Shown: positions 46,908 through 59,726, counted from the first letter of the stretch. The stretch: 64,000 nt of DNA from Luteibacter sp. Sphag1AF (GCF_014192715.1 NZ_JACHYH010000001.1:248001-312000), one strand, 5' to 3'. The notes: a model not told the origin generated them from the sequence alone. Made by a program: numbers and translations.

Positions 46908-47807
46908 TCAGGGGCCGGCTTTCGCGAAACGAACCAGCACACGCTGCCCGATGCGGAGTTCCTGCGGGCTTTCAATCGACAGCACGCAATCCACGCTACG
47001 TGAGGTCGCGCGAGCCTGCGCATCATCTTCCAGCGTGCCTGCGCCCACCACCGAGCCCACCCGCACGACCGTGGCCTGCAACGGCTTGGCACCCGCATCG
47101 CTGTCGATGGTGACCTGGGCTTTCATGCCCACGGTCACGTCGTTGACGTAAGCCTCGCTGAGTTCCGCACGGACGATGCGCGGGCCGTCCGGCAGCAGCA
47201 CAAGCAGCGGGCTGGCGGGGCCGGCGGCGGCGCCAGCCCGGTTGTTGAGCTGGGTGACCACGCCTGCCACAGGCGCCTGCAGGGTCTGCATGGCAAGGTC
47301 GTACTGAGCGGAAGCGACTTTCTGCCCGAGCAGGCTGGCCTGCGCCCTGGCCGACTCCGCCTCTGCCGTTGCCTGCGACAGCGCTTCGGCGGCGTCATCG
47401 GCGCTTTGGCCATCGGTGGCACCGCCCGCCGCCGCCGAAGCCAGACGCTGCGCGCGCAGCTTTGCCGCTGCCACGCGCTTCTCCAGCGTGGCGGCCTGCG
47501 CCTGCGCCTGATCGCGTTCCGCCTGCGCAGAGGCCAGCGCGATGCGCGCGGCCGTATCGTCCAGACGAGCCAGTGTCTGCCCTGCCGTCACGTGGTCACC
47601 TTCGTGAACGGCCACGCTGGCGAGAATGCCGTCACGCCGCATCGCCAGCGGCAGCAGGCCACCTTCGATGTCGATGCGGCCCCGCGCCACGGCGGCATAG
47701 GAGACGGGCGCGGCAGCGGCGGGCGCATGCTCGCGCTCCGAACAGGCGGCGAGCAGAGTCATGGTGAGCAATGCGGCGACGCAACGGGTCATGGCGGGGA
47801 CATTCAT
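46908..47807 (-). CDS. HlyD-type periplasmic adaptor lipoprotein
   Basis: A 299-residue membrane-fusion protein. Its signal peptide ends in a lipobox (TLLAACSE, Cys22). A biotinyl-lipoyl-like half (GILASVAVHEGDHVTAGQTLARLDD) flanks a coiled-coil hairpin (residues about 85-165), and the second half is APVAGVVTQLNNRAGA. It joins the ABC inner-membrane pump to the outer-membrane channel. The start overlaps the ATPase gene stop by 4 bp. Confidence 0.9.
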   Translation of the reverse strand: MNVPAMTRCVAALLTMTLLAACSEREHAPAAAAPVSYAAVARGRIDIEGGLLPLAMRRDGILASVAVHEGDHVTAGQTLARLDDTAARIALASAQAERDQAQAQAATLEKRVAAAKLRAQRLASAAAGGATDGQSADDAAEALSQATAEAESARAQASLLGQKVASAQYDLAMQTLQAPVAGVVTQLNNRAGAAAGPASPLLVLLPDGPRIVRAELSEAYVNDVTVGMKAQVTIDSDAGAKPLQATVVRVGSVVGAGTLEDDAQARATSRSVDCVLSIESPQELRIGQRVLVRFAKAGP

Positions 47808-48559
47808 GGCGACGACGCCTGCTGATTCACGGAATGAGAGGGAGCGAGCGGCGAATTGCGCCGGTCACTGAGTATCCGGCCGTCTTCCATCGACAGCACG
47901 CGGTCGGCGTGGCCCAACAGGCGCGGATCGTGACTGACGCACAGGACCGTGGTCCCGTGGGTTCGCGCAATACGGTGCAGCATGTCGATCACCATCTGCC
48001 CATTGGCCGCATCCAGCGCACTGGTGGGCTCATCGGCAAACAGGAGTTCCGGCTCCTTGGCCATGGCGCGTGCCACGGCAACGCGCTGCTTTTCGCCACC
48101 GGAAAGCTCCGTCGGGCGCAGCCGGGAACGCGCGCCCATGCCGACCTCTTCCAGTGCACGCAACGCACGCTCGCGAACGTCTTTGGCCGGAAGCCCAAGG
48201 TAATGCAACGGCAGTTCCACCTGCTCCAGCGCACTCAACGCAGGGAAGAGGTTGAAGCCCTGAAACACGAAGCCGGTGTGCAGCAGGCGGAAGCGCTCCA
48301 ACTCGCGCTGACCCATCTCGTCGATGCGGTTGCCAAGCGCTGTGACGCGGCCGGCGTCGATGCGCTGCAAGCCGCTCAGCACGGCAAGCAAGGTGCTCTT
48401 GCCACAACCGGATGGTCCCGAAATGAGGGTCAGCTCGCCTGCGTAAAGGTCGATGGACAGGTCATGCAGGATGTTGGTGCGAATGCGTCCACTGACGAAC
48501 GCTCGCGCCACACCGTGTGCGGTAAGGCTCGGAATGGGTGACATGGCAGAGGCGTTCAT
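47804..48559 (-). CDS. ABC transporter ATP-binding protein (LolD/MacB/DevA type)
   Basis: A 251-residue ATPase. Walker A GPSGCGKST (near residues 44-52), signature LSGGEKQRVAVARAM, Walker B LLFADEPTSALD, and VSHD switch are present. This subfamily pairs with FtsX/MacB-like mechanotransmission permeases, and such a permease gene lies 4 bp upstream. Confidence 0.93.
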   Translation of the reverse strand: MNASAMSPIPSLTAHGVARAFVSGRIRTNILHDLSIDLYAGELTLISGPSGCGKSTLLAVLSGLQRIDAGRVTALGNRIDEMGQRELERFRLLHTGFVFQGFNLFPALSALEQVELPLHYLGLPAKDVRERALRALEEVGMGARSRLRPTELSGGEKQRVAVARAMAKEPELLFADEPTSALDAANGQMVIDMLHRIARTHGTTVLCVSHDPRLLGHADRVLSMEDGRILSDRRNSPLAPSHSVNQQASSP

Positions 48560-48563
48560 CCGG

Positions 48564-49697
48564 TCACCTCAGCAACGTGGCAGGGTCGGCGCGGCGCAAC
48601 GCGCGCGCGGCTGCCAGGCCAGACACCGCGGCCAGCAGCATCACCAGCAGCGCACACACAAGTGTGACCGGCATGCTGAGCAGCACGGGCACATCGCGCG
48701 CACGTGCAATCACCATCAGCACTCCACCCACCACAGACGCGCCCAGCAATCCCAGCGCCCCCACCCAGAAGGCCTGTTCAAGCACCACCCAGCGAAGAGC
48801 CGGCAAACCCACGCCCAATGCGTTCAGCGTGGCGTACTCGCGCACCGAGCCTGCCACGGCGGCGACGAGCGTCTGGCTCGTGATGACGGCACCCACCAGG
48901 AACACGATGCCCGCAAGGAACAGCACGCCGGCACCGGCACCTGTATCGAACATCCAGTAAAGCACCGTGCGGCGTGCAAACGCGCGGGACGTCCAGACAT
49001 CATAGGGGCCGAAGCCCGGCGCGTGACGCAGCCGGCGAGCTACGGACGCGGCGTCCGTATGCGGCGCCAGCTCAGCCACCAGATAGGTGGGACGACCCGA
49101 CGACGCGGGGTCGCCATCAAGGCGCGCCGCCGTCTCCAGAGACGCAATGATATTCACGCCGCCCAGCGCACGCAGGCCCGAGCCCACGCCCACCACGCGC
49201 ACGCGATGCCCGTTGATCGCCGCCGTGCCACCGACGCGCACGCCCAGTTTGTCCAGATCCGCGCGATCCACGATCACGCCATCGGGCTCACGCAGGCGTG
49301 ATCGCAACTCGGCGTCCAGCACGCGCGCGAACATCAGGCTATTGTCGCGCGGGTCGATACCGGAGACATACACCGATACACCGCCCGTGGCCTGATCGCC
49401 ACGCCAGTCGCCATCCAGCCAGATGAAAGGCTCCACGCGAGTGACCGCAGGGTCCATGCGCAGGCGCATTTCCACATTGGGATCGAGTGCTCGGCCCTGA
49501 TCCACGCTCTGTGTTCCGGGGTAGCCGACCCAGAGGTCGCCATGCGAACCGGTGATGTAAACACTGGCGCTGCTGAAAATGCCGAGCACCAGCGCGGCCT
49601 GCAACACCTGCAACAGACCGGCGAAACCCACGGCGAGAATCGCCGGCAGAAAACGCCGCCATTCGTAGATCAGCGTCTTGCGGGCCAGCGCCACCAT
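48564..49697 (-). CDS. ABC transporter permease (DevC/FtsX type)
   Basis: A 377-residue permease with one N-terminal membrane helix (FLPAILAVGFAGLLQVLQAALV), a large periplasmic MacB_PCD-like domain (residues about 40-240) and three C-terminal helices of the FtsX domain. The start is set by TGATG overlap with the outer-membrane factor gene; a longer frame reaching 49862 runs inside that gene. With the ATPase, adaptor and outer-membrane factor it makes a full tripartite exporter. The substrate is unknown. Confidence 0.9.
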   Translation of the reverse strand: MVALARKTLIYEWRRFLPAILAVGFAGLLQVLQAALVLGIFSSASVYITGSHGDLWVGYPGTQSVDQGRALDPNVEMRLRMDPAVTRVEPFIWLDGDWRGDQATGGVSVYVSGIDPRDNSLMFARVLDAELRSRLREPDGVIVDRADLDKLGVRVGGTAAINGHRVRVVGVGSGLRALGGVNIIASLETAARLDGDPASSGRPTYLVAELAPHTDAASVARRLRHAPGFGPYDVWTSRAFARRTVLYWMFDTGAGAGVLFLAGIVFLVGAVITSQTLVAAVAGSVREYATLNALGVGLPALRWVVLEQAFWVGALGLLGASVVGGVLMVIARARDVPVLLSMPVTLVCALLVMLLAAVSGLAAARALRRADPATLLR

Positions 49698-51109
49698 CAG
49701 CGCCGCGCCTCGTTTTCCTGGTCTTCGTGATCGCTGGCCACCACGGGCGCTCCGCCCAGTGCCTTGAACAGCGCCACATAAGCCAGATCGCGGGTCGCGC
49801 GCGCATCCACCAGTTCGGCATTCGCCTGGGCGAGTGCGGTTCGCGATTCCGTACGGTCCCATTCGCTGGCAAGCTTCAGGTCGATGCGCGTGACCACGGC
49901 GCGATCTGCCTGTGCCGTTGCCGTCACGAGGTCACGGCTGCTCCCTTCGCGTTCACGCAGGGCATCAAGGTTGTTCAGTGCTGTCTGCACTTCGGCCACG
50001 CCGACCAGCACGCTTTGCCGGTACGCCAGCACGGCCGCCTGAAATTCATGACCCTTGGCATGAGCGGTGGCGGCACGCATGCCCCAGTCGAACAGCGGAA
50101 TGTCGATCACCGGGCCTGCGCCCACAATGCCGCGTGTATGCGTGCGGCGGTAACTCAGAATTTCGGTGGACCAGATCATGGAGGCGCCGAGCCCGATGCT
50201 CGGATACATGTCTGCGCGGGCCAGACCCAGCTCGCCTGCCATGCGCAGCACGTCCGCTTCGGCACGGGCAATTTCCGGGCGCGTGCGCAGCAGCTCCGCC
50301 GGCGCGCCGTCCAGTTTCCATGCGCCCAGTTCGGGCACGTCGGCCGCCACACTCCACGCTGGATCGGGCGTGTTGAGGCCCAGCAACACGGCAAGCTGAC
50401 GCGATGCCGTATCCGCCGCCTGCCGCGGCTCGATCAAGGCAGCACTGGCCCTGGCCAGATCGCCCTGCGCGCGCGCCACATCCACCGGGGAGGCAAGACG
50501 CTGGTCTGCGCGCACCTGAGTAAGCGCGGCACGGCGTGCGGATGCGTCACGTACCTCCTGAAGCAGGGCAAGACGCTGCTGCGCCGCGCGCATTTCAATC
50601 CACTGGCGCACCACTTCCGCAATGACGGTCACGCGCGCTGCGCGCACATTCGCCTCGCTGCTGGCAAGCTCGCCGCGCGCCACTCGCGATGCGCCGGTCG
50701 CACGGCCGAAGAATCCCAGCTCCCACATGGCATCGAAGCCGGCAACGAAGAACGATGCGCTGGCGTCGGGATCGAATGCGTCTTCCGTCTTCGCACGCAG
50801 CGAAGGGAGGAAACGATCGCCTGAATGATGGTCCAGTCCGCGTGCTGCCTGCAGTCGTTCCACCGCCTGCGCAACGTCGAGATTATTGGCGAGCGCACGC
50901 TCGACAACGGCATCCAGCGCCGGATCTCCCAGCGCCTTCCACCAGCCCTGCATGTCCGGCGCCATGGGCGCGGGGGCCGGCAAGCTGCTCCAGTGCGAGG
51001 GCACAGCGGGAACCGGCGGCGGATACGTCACGCTGCCCAGGTTGGCGCAGCCGACCAGGGAGGTGGCGAGCAAACCCAGCGCGAGCGAAATATTAACGAG
51101 CCGACGCAT
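49697..51109 (-). CDS. NodT/OprM-family outer-membrane efflux lipoprotein
   Basis: A 470-residue TolC-like channel with a lipobox at SLVGCANLG (Cys about 20). Two OEP repeats are visible (LGDPALDAVVERALANN and later PELGAWKLDGAPAELLRTRPEI, which carries the RPEI motif of this class). ATG 51109 begins the signal peptide but lacks a strong ribosome site. The Rieske gene ends 86 bp upstream on the same strand, so the exporter genes may be read from the SUF transcript. Confidence 0.9.
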   Translation of the reverse strand: MRRLVNISLALGLLATSLVGCANLGSVTYPPPVPAVPSHWSSLPAPAPMAPDMQGWWKALGDPALDAVVERALANNLDVAQAVERLQAARGLDHHSGDRFLPSLRAKTEDAFDPDASASFFVAGFDAMWELGFFGRATGASRVARGELASSEANVRAARVTVIAEVVRQWIEMRAAQQRLALLQEVRDASARRAALTQVRADQRLASPVDVARAQGDLARASAALIEPRQAADTASRQLAVLLGLNTPDPAWSVAADVPELGAWKLDGAPAELLRTRPEIARAEADVLRMAGELGLARADMYPSIGLGASMIWSTEILSYRRTHTRGIVGAGPVIDIPLFDWGMRAATAHAKGHEFQAAVLAYRQSVLVGVAEVQTALNNLDALREREGSSRDLVTATAQADRAVVTRIDLKLASEWDRTESRTALAQANAELVDARATRDLAYVALFKALGGAPVVASDHEDQENEARR

Positions 51110-51195
51110 GGGGATACGTCCGATACAAGAATGCCGCGGATAGTGCGCGGCAAACCTTACGGATAACTTTCCAGCATGTTGCGAAGACCCGCGCA

Positions 51196-51510
51196 TCATC
51201 GGTCGTCACGCGTCCAGATCACACCGTCCTGTTCACGCACCGGGAAGGTGGCGACCGGCTCATAAGCCGGAGGACAGGTCACCGCACCATTGCGCAGATC
51301 GAACCGCGCGCCATGGCGCACACATTCCACTTCAAATCCGATGAGAGGGCCGCCCGCCAGTTCCCCGCCGTCATGCGTGCAGACGTCTTCGATTGCGTAC
51401 AGCGTGCCGTCAACGTTGTAGACGGCAATGGCCGTGTCGCCATCCCACACGATGCGATGCTCGCCCGGCAGCAATTCGCTGCGTGTGCCGACGCGTACCC
51501 AGTCCGTCAT
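51196..51510 (-). CDS. Rieske [2Fe-2S] ferredoxin
   Basis: A 104-residue Rieske protein. Cluster ligands are in CTHDGGEL and CVRHGARFDLR (C-x-H ... C-x2-H). It resembles the ferredoxin of non-haem iron oxygenases and is a regular last gene of SUF operons in this group, presumably an electron donor. I prefer ATG 51510, with GGAG about 9 nt upstream, over ATG 51585. Confidence 0.88.
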   Translation of the reverse strand: MTDWVRVGTRSELLPGEHRIVWDGDTAIAVYNVDGTLYAIEDVCTHDGGELAGGPLIGFEVECVRHGARFDLRNGAVTCPPAYEPVATFPVREQDGVIWTRDDR

Positions 51511-51604
51511 GCGGACAGCTCCGGAAATGTCACAGGGATCGGAAGTCGCGTGGCCATGGGCGTGGGGGTCGGGAACATGCGGCATGATAGCCCCGACTTG
51601 GCCG

Positions 51605-52852
51605 TCAGAGCAGTAGCTTGCGAACCTTCTGTATAGCCTGGATAAATGCGTCCACTTCCGCCCGGGTGTTATAGAAGGCCAAAGACGCCCGAAGCGTGGC
51701 AGGAACGCCGAAAAACTGCATCAGCGGATGAGCGCAGTGATGGCCCGAGCGGACGGCGACACCTTCCAGATCCAGCAGCGTTGCCATGTCGTTGGCATGC
51801 GCACCTTCGATCAGGAACGAAATCACAGGCTCTTTTTCGGCCGCGCGGCCGAAAATGCGAATACCTGCCACGGACTCCAGTGCCGTGGTTGCATATGCAA
51901 GCAGGTCCTGCTCGTACGCCTTCAGTCGATCAAAGCCCAGACCATTGAGATAGTCGATGGCCGCCGTCATGCCCACGAAACCGGCAATATTGGGCGTACC
52001 CGCTTCAAAACGATGCGGCGGATCGGCGAACACGGTGCCGTCGAAACGCACTTCGCGAATCATCTCGCCGCCACCGAAGAACGGCGGCATGGACTCCAGA
52101 TGCTCGCGGCGCGCCCACAACGCACCCGTACCTGTCGGGGCAAGCATCTTGTGGCCGGTCACCGCGTAGAAATCACAGCCCAGAGCCTGCACGTCGATGG
52201 GACGGTGCGGCGCGGCCTGCGAACCATCGACCAGCAACGGGATGCCACGCTTGCGGCACTCGCGCGCCAGCTCGCGAATGGGGTTGACCGTGCCCAGCAC
52301 ATTGGACACGTGGGTGACGCACGCGAGCTTTACGTCCGGCGTCAGCATGTCGATGAACGCTTCGACGATCAGCTCGCCATTCGCATCAATGGGCGCGCCA
52401 CGCACGACGGCGCCCGTGCGCTCGGCAACCAGCTGCCACGGCACGATGTTGGCGTGATGTTCCATCACCGTGGTCAGGATCGCGTCGCCGGGCTTCAGGC
52501 GAGGCAGCGCCCAGCTGTACGCAACCAGGTTGATCGACTGGGTGGTGCCGGAAGTAAGGATCACTTCATTGCGCGAGGGCGCGTTGATGAAACGGGCCAG
52601 GCTGTCGCGCGCGCCCTCATAGGCTGCGGTCGCTTCTTCGCCAAGCTGATGCACGGCGCGGGCGACATTGGCGTTGTGCTGGCGATAATGGCTGTCCACC
52701 GCCTCGATCACCGACAGCGGCTTCTGGCCGGTGTTGGCGTTGTCGAAGTAGATGAGCGGCTTGCCGTGGACAGTGCGCGCCAGCAGGGGAAAATCGGCGC
52801 GGATACGCTCCACGTCGAGCGGCAGGTCGCGGGATTCAACTTTGGCGTTCAT
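51605..52852 (-). CDS. sufS: Cysteine desulfurase SufS
   Basis: A 415-residue group II cysteine desulfurase taking sulfur from cysteine for Fe-S assembly. The PLP lysine is Lys235 in VTGHKMLAPTGTG, and the persulfide Cys373 is in RSGHHCAHPLMQ. A sulfur acceptor (SufE or SufU) is expected, but none is encoded in this operon. Confidence 0.96.
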   Translation of the reverse strand: MNAKVESRDLPLDVERIRADFPLLARTVHGKPLIYFDNANTGQKPLSVIEAVDSHYRQHNANVARAVHQLGEEATAAYEGARDSLARFINAPSRNEVILTSGTTQSINLVAYSWALPRLKPGDAILTTVMEHHANIVPWQLVAERTGAVVRGAPIDANGELIVEAFIDMLTPDVKLACVTHVSNVLGTVNPIRELARECRKRGIPLLVDGSQAAPHRPIDVQALGCDFYAVTGHKMLAPTGTGALWARREHLESMPPFFGGGEMIREVRFDGTVFADPPHRFEAGTPNIAGFVGMTAAIDYLNGLGFDRLKAYEQDLLAYATTALESVAGIRIFGRAAEKEPVISFLIEGAHANDMATLLDLEGVAVRSGHHCAHPLMQFFGVPATLRASLAFYNTRAEVDAFIQAIQKVRKLLL

Positions 52853-52881
52853 GGCAGTTCCGTCGTGATCCGTGGGGCGCT

Positions 52882-54207
52882 TCAGGCGTCGACCGGGCCG
52901 GTGGGCAAATGCGCCACCAGAAGATCGCCCAGATGCTCGCGCAGCGCCTCATTCGGCAGGCTGGACAGCGCGGCGCGGCAGAAGGCCAGCGTCAGCAGGC
53001 TGCGTGCCTGAGTGAGCGGAATGCCACGCGAGCGCAGATAAAACAGCGAGCGCTCATCCAACTGGCCAATGGTGGCACCGTGCGCGGCCTTGACCTCGTC
53101 GGCGTAAATTTCGAGTTCCGGCTTGGTATCAATTTCCGCCTGAGCGGACAGCAGGAGATTCTTGTTGCTCAGAGCCGCGTCGCTACCATCGGCGCCTTCG
53201 GCCACCACGATGGCACCGCGGAACACGCCGCGCGAACGACCATCGGCCACGCCACGCCAAAGCGCGTCGGACGCCGTGTCGCGCGCCTGGTGGCGCACCT
53301 CCATCTGAGTGTCCACGTGCTGACGGGCCTTGAGCGCGAAGACGCCCCGCGAATCGAAACGCCCCGCTTCGCCTACCAGTTCGGCCATAAGCTCATGGCG
53401 CACGAGCGCCCCACCCAGCTCCACGGCATGCACCGTTCCCACGGCCCGCGCGCCGACGCGCGCGTGGCTGCGTCGGATCAGCGTGGCGCTGGCGCTTGCG
53501 TCCTGCACCAGCACCAGATCCAGCACGGCCTCATCACGCAGCGTGTAATCCGCAAAGAGCGTACCCAATGACGCCACGTCGCTGAGTCCGACGTGATGCT
53601 CCACGAGGGTGACATGCGCGCCCTGACCCACGTCCACGACCGCGCGCGCGTGCCAGGCAACGCCAGCCTGTGTGCTGATGAACACGATGTGCACAGGCGA
53701 TGCCACATGCGCACCGGCAGCCACCTTCACCACCACGCCATCGCGTGCCAGCGCCGCATTCAGATGCGCAAAGGCATCCGCTGCCTGATGGCGATGACGC
53801 GCGGAAAGCGCGAAGCGCAGCGGCTCGGGGTCCGCAGCCAGCGCATCGGGCAGCGACTGAAGCGTCAGCCCGGCGGGCAACGCCTCAAGCGCGGAAAGGT
53901 CGGTACGGAAAACGCCGTCGACAAAAACCATGCGCGCACCGGTAACGCCGGGAAGCACTGGCACATCGACCGCGACAGTACGCGCAGCCTTAAGGTCCAC
54001 GGGCGCAAAGCCGCGCTGGGACAGCGCGCGCAGCGACGTGTACTTCCATGATTCGTTGCGTGCTTCGGGCAAACCGGTAGCCGCGAACGACGCCAGATTG
54101 TCACGGCGCGCAGCGTCGACCCATGCGATGCCGGAGGTGTCAGCGGTGCCTGAGCTGTCCAGCACCGCCTGCACGAAAGGCGTGCGGATGGCCTGGGTCT
54201 CGCTCAT
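52882..54207 (-). CDS. sufD: Fe-S cluster assembly protein SufD
   Basis: A 441-residue scaffold subunit of SufBC2D. The right-handed beta-helix core and the C-terminal segment (ATIGQLDERSLFYLRSRGIPLTQAR) are characteristic, including the conserved His/Gly-rich SHARVGARAVG region. The start ATG 54207 overlaps the sufC stop (ATGA), so an upstream extension to 54264 is rejected. Confidence 0.95.
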   Translation of the reverse strand: MSETQAIRTPFVQAVLDSSGTADTSGIAWVDAARRDNLASFAATGLPEARNESWKYTSLRALSQRGFAPVDLKAARTVAVDVPVLPGVTGARMVFVDGVFRTDLSALEALPAGLTLQSLPDALAADPEPLRFALSARHRHQAADAFAHLNAALARDGVVVKVAAGAHVASPVHIVFISTQAGVAWHARAVVDVGQGAHVTLVEHHVGLSDVASLGTLFADYTLRDEAVLDLVLVQDASASATLIRRSHARVGARAVGTVHAVELGGALVRHELMAELVGEAGRFDSRGVFALKARQHVDTQMEVRHQARDTASDALWRGVADGRSRGVFRGAIVVAEGADGSDAALSNKNLLLSAQAEIDTKPELEIYADEVKAAHGATIGQLDERSLFYLRSRGIPLTQARSLLTLAFCRAALSSLPNEALREHLGDLLVAHLPTGPVDA

Positions 54208-54995
54208 GCGCGCTCTCCGGCGAGCTCCGCCTTGGCCAGCTCCGGATGCGCATCGGCAAGCCACGCGTAACCCTGCTCTTCCAGCTTCAGCGCCAGCGAC
54301 TTGTCGCCGCTTTCCACAATGCGGCCACCGGCCAGCACGTGCACGAAGTCCGGCTCGATGTAATCGAGAAGGCGCTGGTAATGCGTGACCACGACGAACG
54401 AACGATCCGGCGAACGCAGCGCGTTGACGCCTTCGGCAACCTGCTTGAGCGCGTCGATATCCAGACCCGAATCGGTCTCATCGAGGATGGCCAGCTTCGG
54501 TTCCAGCACGGCCATCTGGAAAATTTCGTTGCGCTTCTTCTCGCCACCGGAGAAGCCTTCGTTGACCGCACGATGCAGCAGCTCGTCGGAGATCTGCATG
54601 ATCTTGAGCTTCTCGCGAACCAGCTTCAGGAAGCGCATGGAATCGAGTTCGTCTTCACCACGATATTTCCGCTGCGCGTTGAGCGCCGCACGCAGGAAAT
54701 AGGTGTTGTTCACGCCCGGGATTTCCACCGGATACTGGAACGCGAGGAAGACCCCTTCAGCGGCGCGCTCTTCCGGCTCCAGCGCCAGCAGGTCGCGGCC
54801 GTTGAACAGCACGCTTCCCGCCGTCACTTCGTAACCCTCGCGACCAGACAGCACATTGCCAAGCGTCGACTTGCCTGCGCCATTGGGACCCATGATCGCG
54901 TGTACTTCGCCGGGTTTGATCTCCAGCGAAAGGCCCTTCAGGATTTCCTTGCCCTCAACGCGGGCGTGGAGGTTGTCGATCTTCAGCATGTGCAT
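54204..54995 (-). CDS. sufC: Fe-S cluster assembly ATPase SufC
   Basis: A 263-residue ABC-type ATPase of the SUF scaffold. Walker A GPNGAGKST (near residues 36-44), signature GFSGGEKKRNEI, Walker B AILDETDSGLD, and VTHYQRLLD are diagnostic of SufC. It drives conformational change in SufB-SufD. Confidence 0.97.
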   Translation of the reverse strand: MHMLKIDNLHARVEGKEILKGLSLEIKPGEVHAIMGPNGAGKSTLGNVLSGREGYEVTAGSVLFNGRDLLALEPEERAAEGVFLAFQYPVEIPGVNNTYFLRAALNAQRKYRGEDELDSMRFLKLVREKLKIMQISDELLHRAVNEGFSGGEKKRNEIFQMAVLEPKLAILDETDSGLDIDALKQVAEGVNALRSPDRSFVVVTHYQRLLDYIEPDFVHVLAGGRIVESGDKSLALKLEEQGYAWLADAHPELAKAELAGERA

Positions 54996-55044
54996 GGTGC
55001 TATCCGTTTAAAGACGTGAGTGCTTCGAGTCGCGAATGGGCCGA

Positions 55045-56523
<1,479 letters not shown>

Positions 56524-56531
56524 GCGTTCGC

Positions 56532-56975
56532 TTACCCCGCGGCACTTGCCGCGTGTGTTGCCGTCGCCTTGGGGGCGCCAGCGAGCATCTGTGCCAGGGT
56601 CATGGCGCGCAACACGCCATCCACGGCACCACTGACCTGCTGCCAGCTGCCACGGACACCGCATTGCGACTCCCGTTCGCAGTGGCCATGCGCCACGCTG
56701 CATTCGGTCATGCCAATGGGCCCTTCCATGGCTTCCACAATGTCCGCAAGGCTGATGGCCTCCGGCGCGCGGGCGAGCCGATAGCCGCCATTCACGCCAC
56801 GGAACGAATCCACCAGACCTGCGTGACCCAGCAACTTCAGAAGCTTGCTGACCGTGGGAAGCTCCAGACGCGTTTCGTCAGCGATCTGCGCCGTGCTGAG
56901 CACGTCGACAGGATGCGCTGCGATCACTGTCATGACGACAGTGGCGTAATCGGTCAGGCGGCTGACACGGAGCAT
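56532..56975 (-). CDS. sufR: Rrf2-family SUF regulator (IscR/SufR-like)
   Basis: A 147-residue Rrf2 regulator. The winged helix ([41 protein letters not shown]) is followed by Cys92, Cys99 and Cys105, positioned like the [2Fe-2S] ligands of IscR (92, 98, 104). It senses Fe-S status and should repress sufBCDS. ATG 56975 fits the family start; the frame upstream to 57206 is not conserved in pattern and covers the glnK promoter. Confidence 0.93.
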   Translation of the reverse strand: MLRVSRLTDYATVVMTVIAAHPVDVLSTAQIADETRLELPTVSKLLKLLGHAGLVDSFRGVNGGYRLARAPEAISLADIVEAMEGPIGMTECSVAHGHCERESQCGVRGSWQQVSGAVDGVLRAMTLAQMLAGAPKATATHAASAAG

Positions 56976-56999
56976 CGGCGGAATGGGGAAAGTGGAAAC

Positions 57000-57016
57000 C
57001 GGACCAAAATGGTACA
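57000..57016. promoter_or_regulatory. NtrC-like binding site 1
   Basis: CGGACCAAAATGGTACA matches the NtrC consensus TGCACCAAAATGGTGCA at 14 of 17 positions. It lies about 143 bp upstream of the sigma-54 promoter of glnK and 25 bp upstream of the sufR start on the other strand. Confidence 0.65.
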
Positions 57017-57048
57017 GATTTACCGTCTCCGATGCAATTCGGGTGCGC

Positions 57049-58871
<1,823 letters not shown>

Positions 58872-58880
58872 AAAAAGGAT

Positions 58881-58908
58881 CGGGCTTGCCTGGAAAAAGG
58901 CAAGCCCG
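58881..58908. terminator. Terminator between amtB and GST
   Basis: CGGGCTTGCC/GGCAAGCCCG forms a 10-bp stem. On the minus strand it is followed by a T6 run, so it terminates the GST transcript and probably amtB too. Confidence 0.85.
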
Positions 58909-58934
58909 GTTACTCGTTCAGACGTCCATACGCA

Positions 58935-59558
58935 CTACGCTGCCGCCAGCTCCGCCTCGCGGGCATGCGCGCGCTTCGTGCCTTCGCGCGCAGCCACATG
59001 CTCGATGTATTGCTGCATGCGCGGCGTGGCCTCCACCAACCCAAACTTAGTAATCCACGACAATGCGTTGCCCCACAGCACATCTGCGGCAGTGAAGCGA
59101 TCACCCAGCAGATAGGGCCCCTTGTCAAGCTGCGCCAGCAACGTGTTCATCATCGTGTTGAAGTCACCGTACGGACACATCGCCTGCGGCGCGGGAGGGT
59201 GACCCTGCGCCTTGTCGACCACCGCAGGTTCAAAACAACTGGCATAAAACACCATCCAGCGCAGATACGGGCCGCGCAACGGATCACCAATCGGCGGCGC
59301 AAGACCCGCCTCCGGATACAGGTCGGCCAGATACAGAAACACCGCCACCTGTTCGCTGATCAGCGCACCGTCATGGACGATGGCAGGCACCTTCCCCATC
59401 GGATTGATCGCCAGGTAAGCCTCACCACGCTGCTCCCCTTCCTTCATGTTCAACACATGCAAGTCGTAGTTGGCATTCAACTCCTCAAGCAGGATCAGCG
59501 TGCCGCCTGCGCGGGTCTGCGGGGAGTAGAAGAAGTCGACGCGTGGCTTGGTGCTCAT
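58935..59558 (-). CDS. Glutathione S-transferase family protein
   Basis: A 207-residue GST. The thioredoxin-like N-terminal domain (VDFFYSPQTRAGGTLILLEEL, then NPMGKVPAIVHDGALISEQVAVFLYLAD) contains the cis-Pro and glutathione-binding SE pair. The all-helical C-terminal domain ends with FTAADVLWGNALSWI. The catalytic residue is likely the Ser or Tyr near positions 11-12. Substrate is unknown. The gene is alone. Confidence 0.9.
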   Translation of the reverse strand: MSTKPRVDFFYSPQTRAGGTLILLEELNANYDLHVLNMKEGEQRGEAYLAINPMGKVPAIVHDGALISEQVAVFLYLADLYPEAGLAPPIGDPLRGPYLRWMVFYASCFEPAVVDKAQGHPPAPQAMCPYGDFNTMMNTLLAQLDKGPYLLGDRFTAADVLWGNALSWITKFGLVEATPRMQQYIEHVAAREGTKRAHAREAELAAA

Positions 59559-59666
59559 GACGATCTCCGTGGCGAAAAGCCAAGTGTACGACGAGGGTCA
59601 TTCGCAATGACTTTACGTCCCCGACAACTATTGCCATGTGCGGTTTTTCGGCAAAAAGGGGCCTAG

Positions 59667-59678
59667 GACACTAGTGTC
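59667..59678. promoter_or_regulatory. 12-bp palindrome upstream of TonB receptor promoter
   Basis: GACACTAGTGTC is a perfect 12-bp dyad, 19 bp upstream of the -35 element of the large receptor gene. It has the size of a dimeric repressor or activator operator. Confidence 0.45.
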
Positions 59679-59697
59679 ATAGCCATTTCACAAATAA

Positions 59698-59726
59698 TTG
59701 ACAATCACGAAATCTCCAGTTAATTC
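59698..59726 (+). promoter_or_regulatory. Sigma-70 promoter of the Oar-like receptor
   Basis: TTGACA (perfect -35) is followed after 17 bp by TAATTC (-10, partial match). Transcription would start near 59733, giving a 140-nt leader that contains a GGGCCTC/GAGGCCC hairpin at 59837-59856. Confidence 0.6.
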
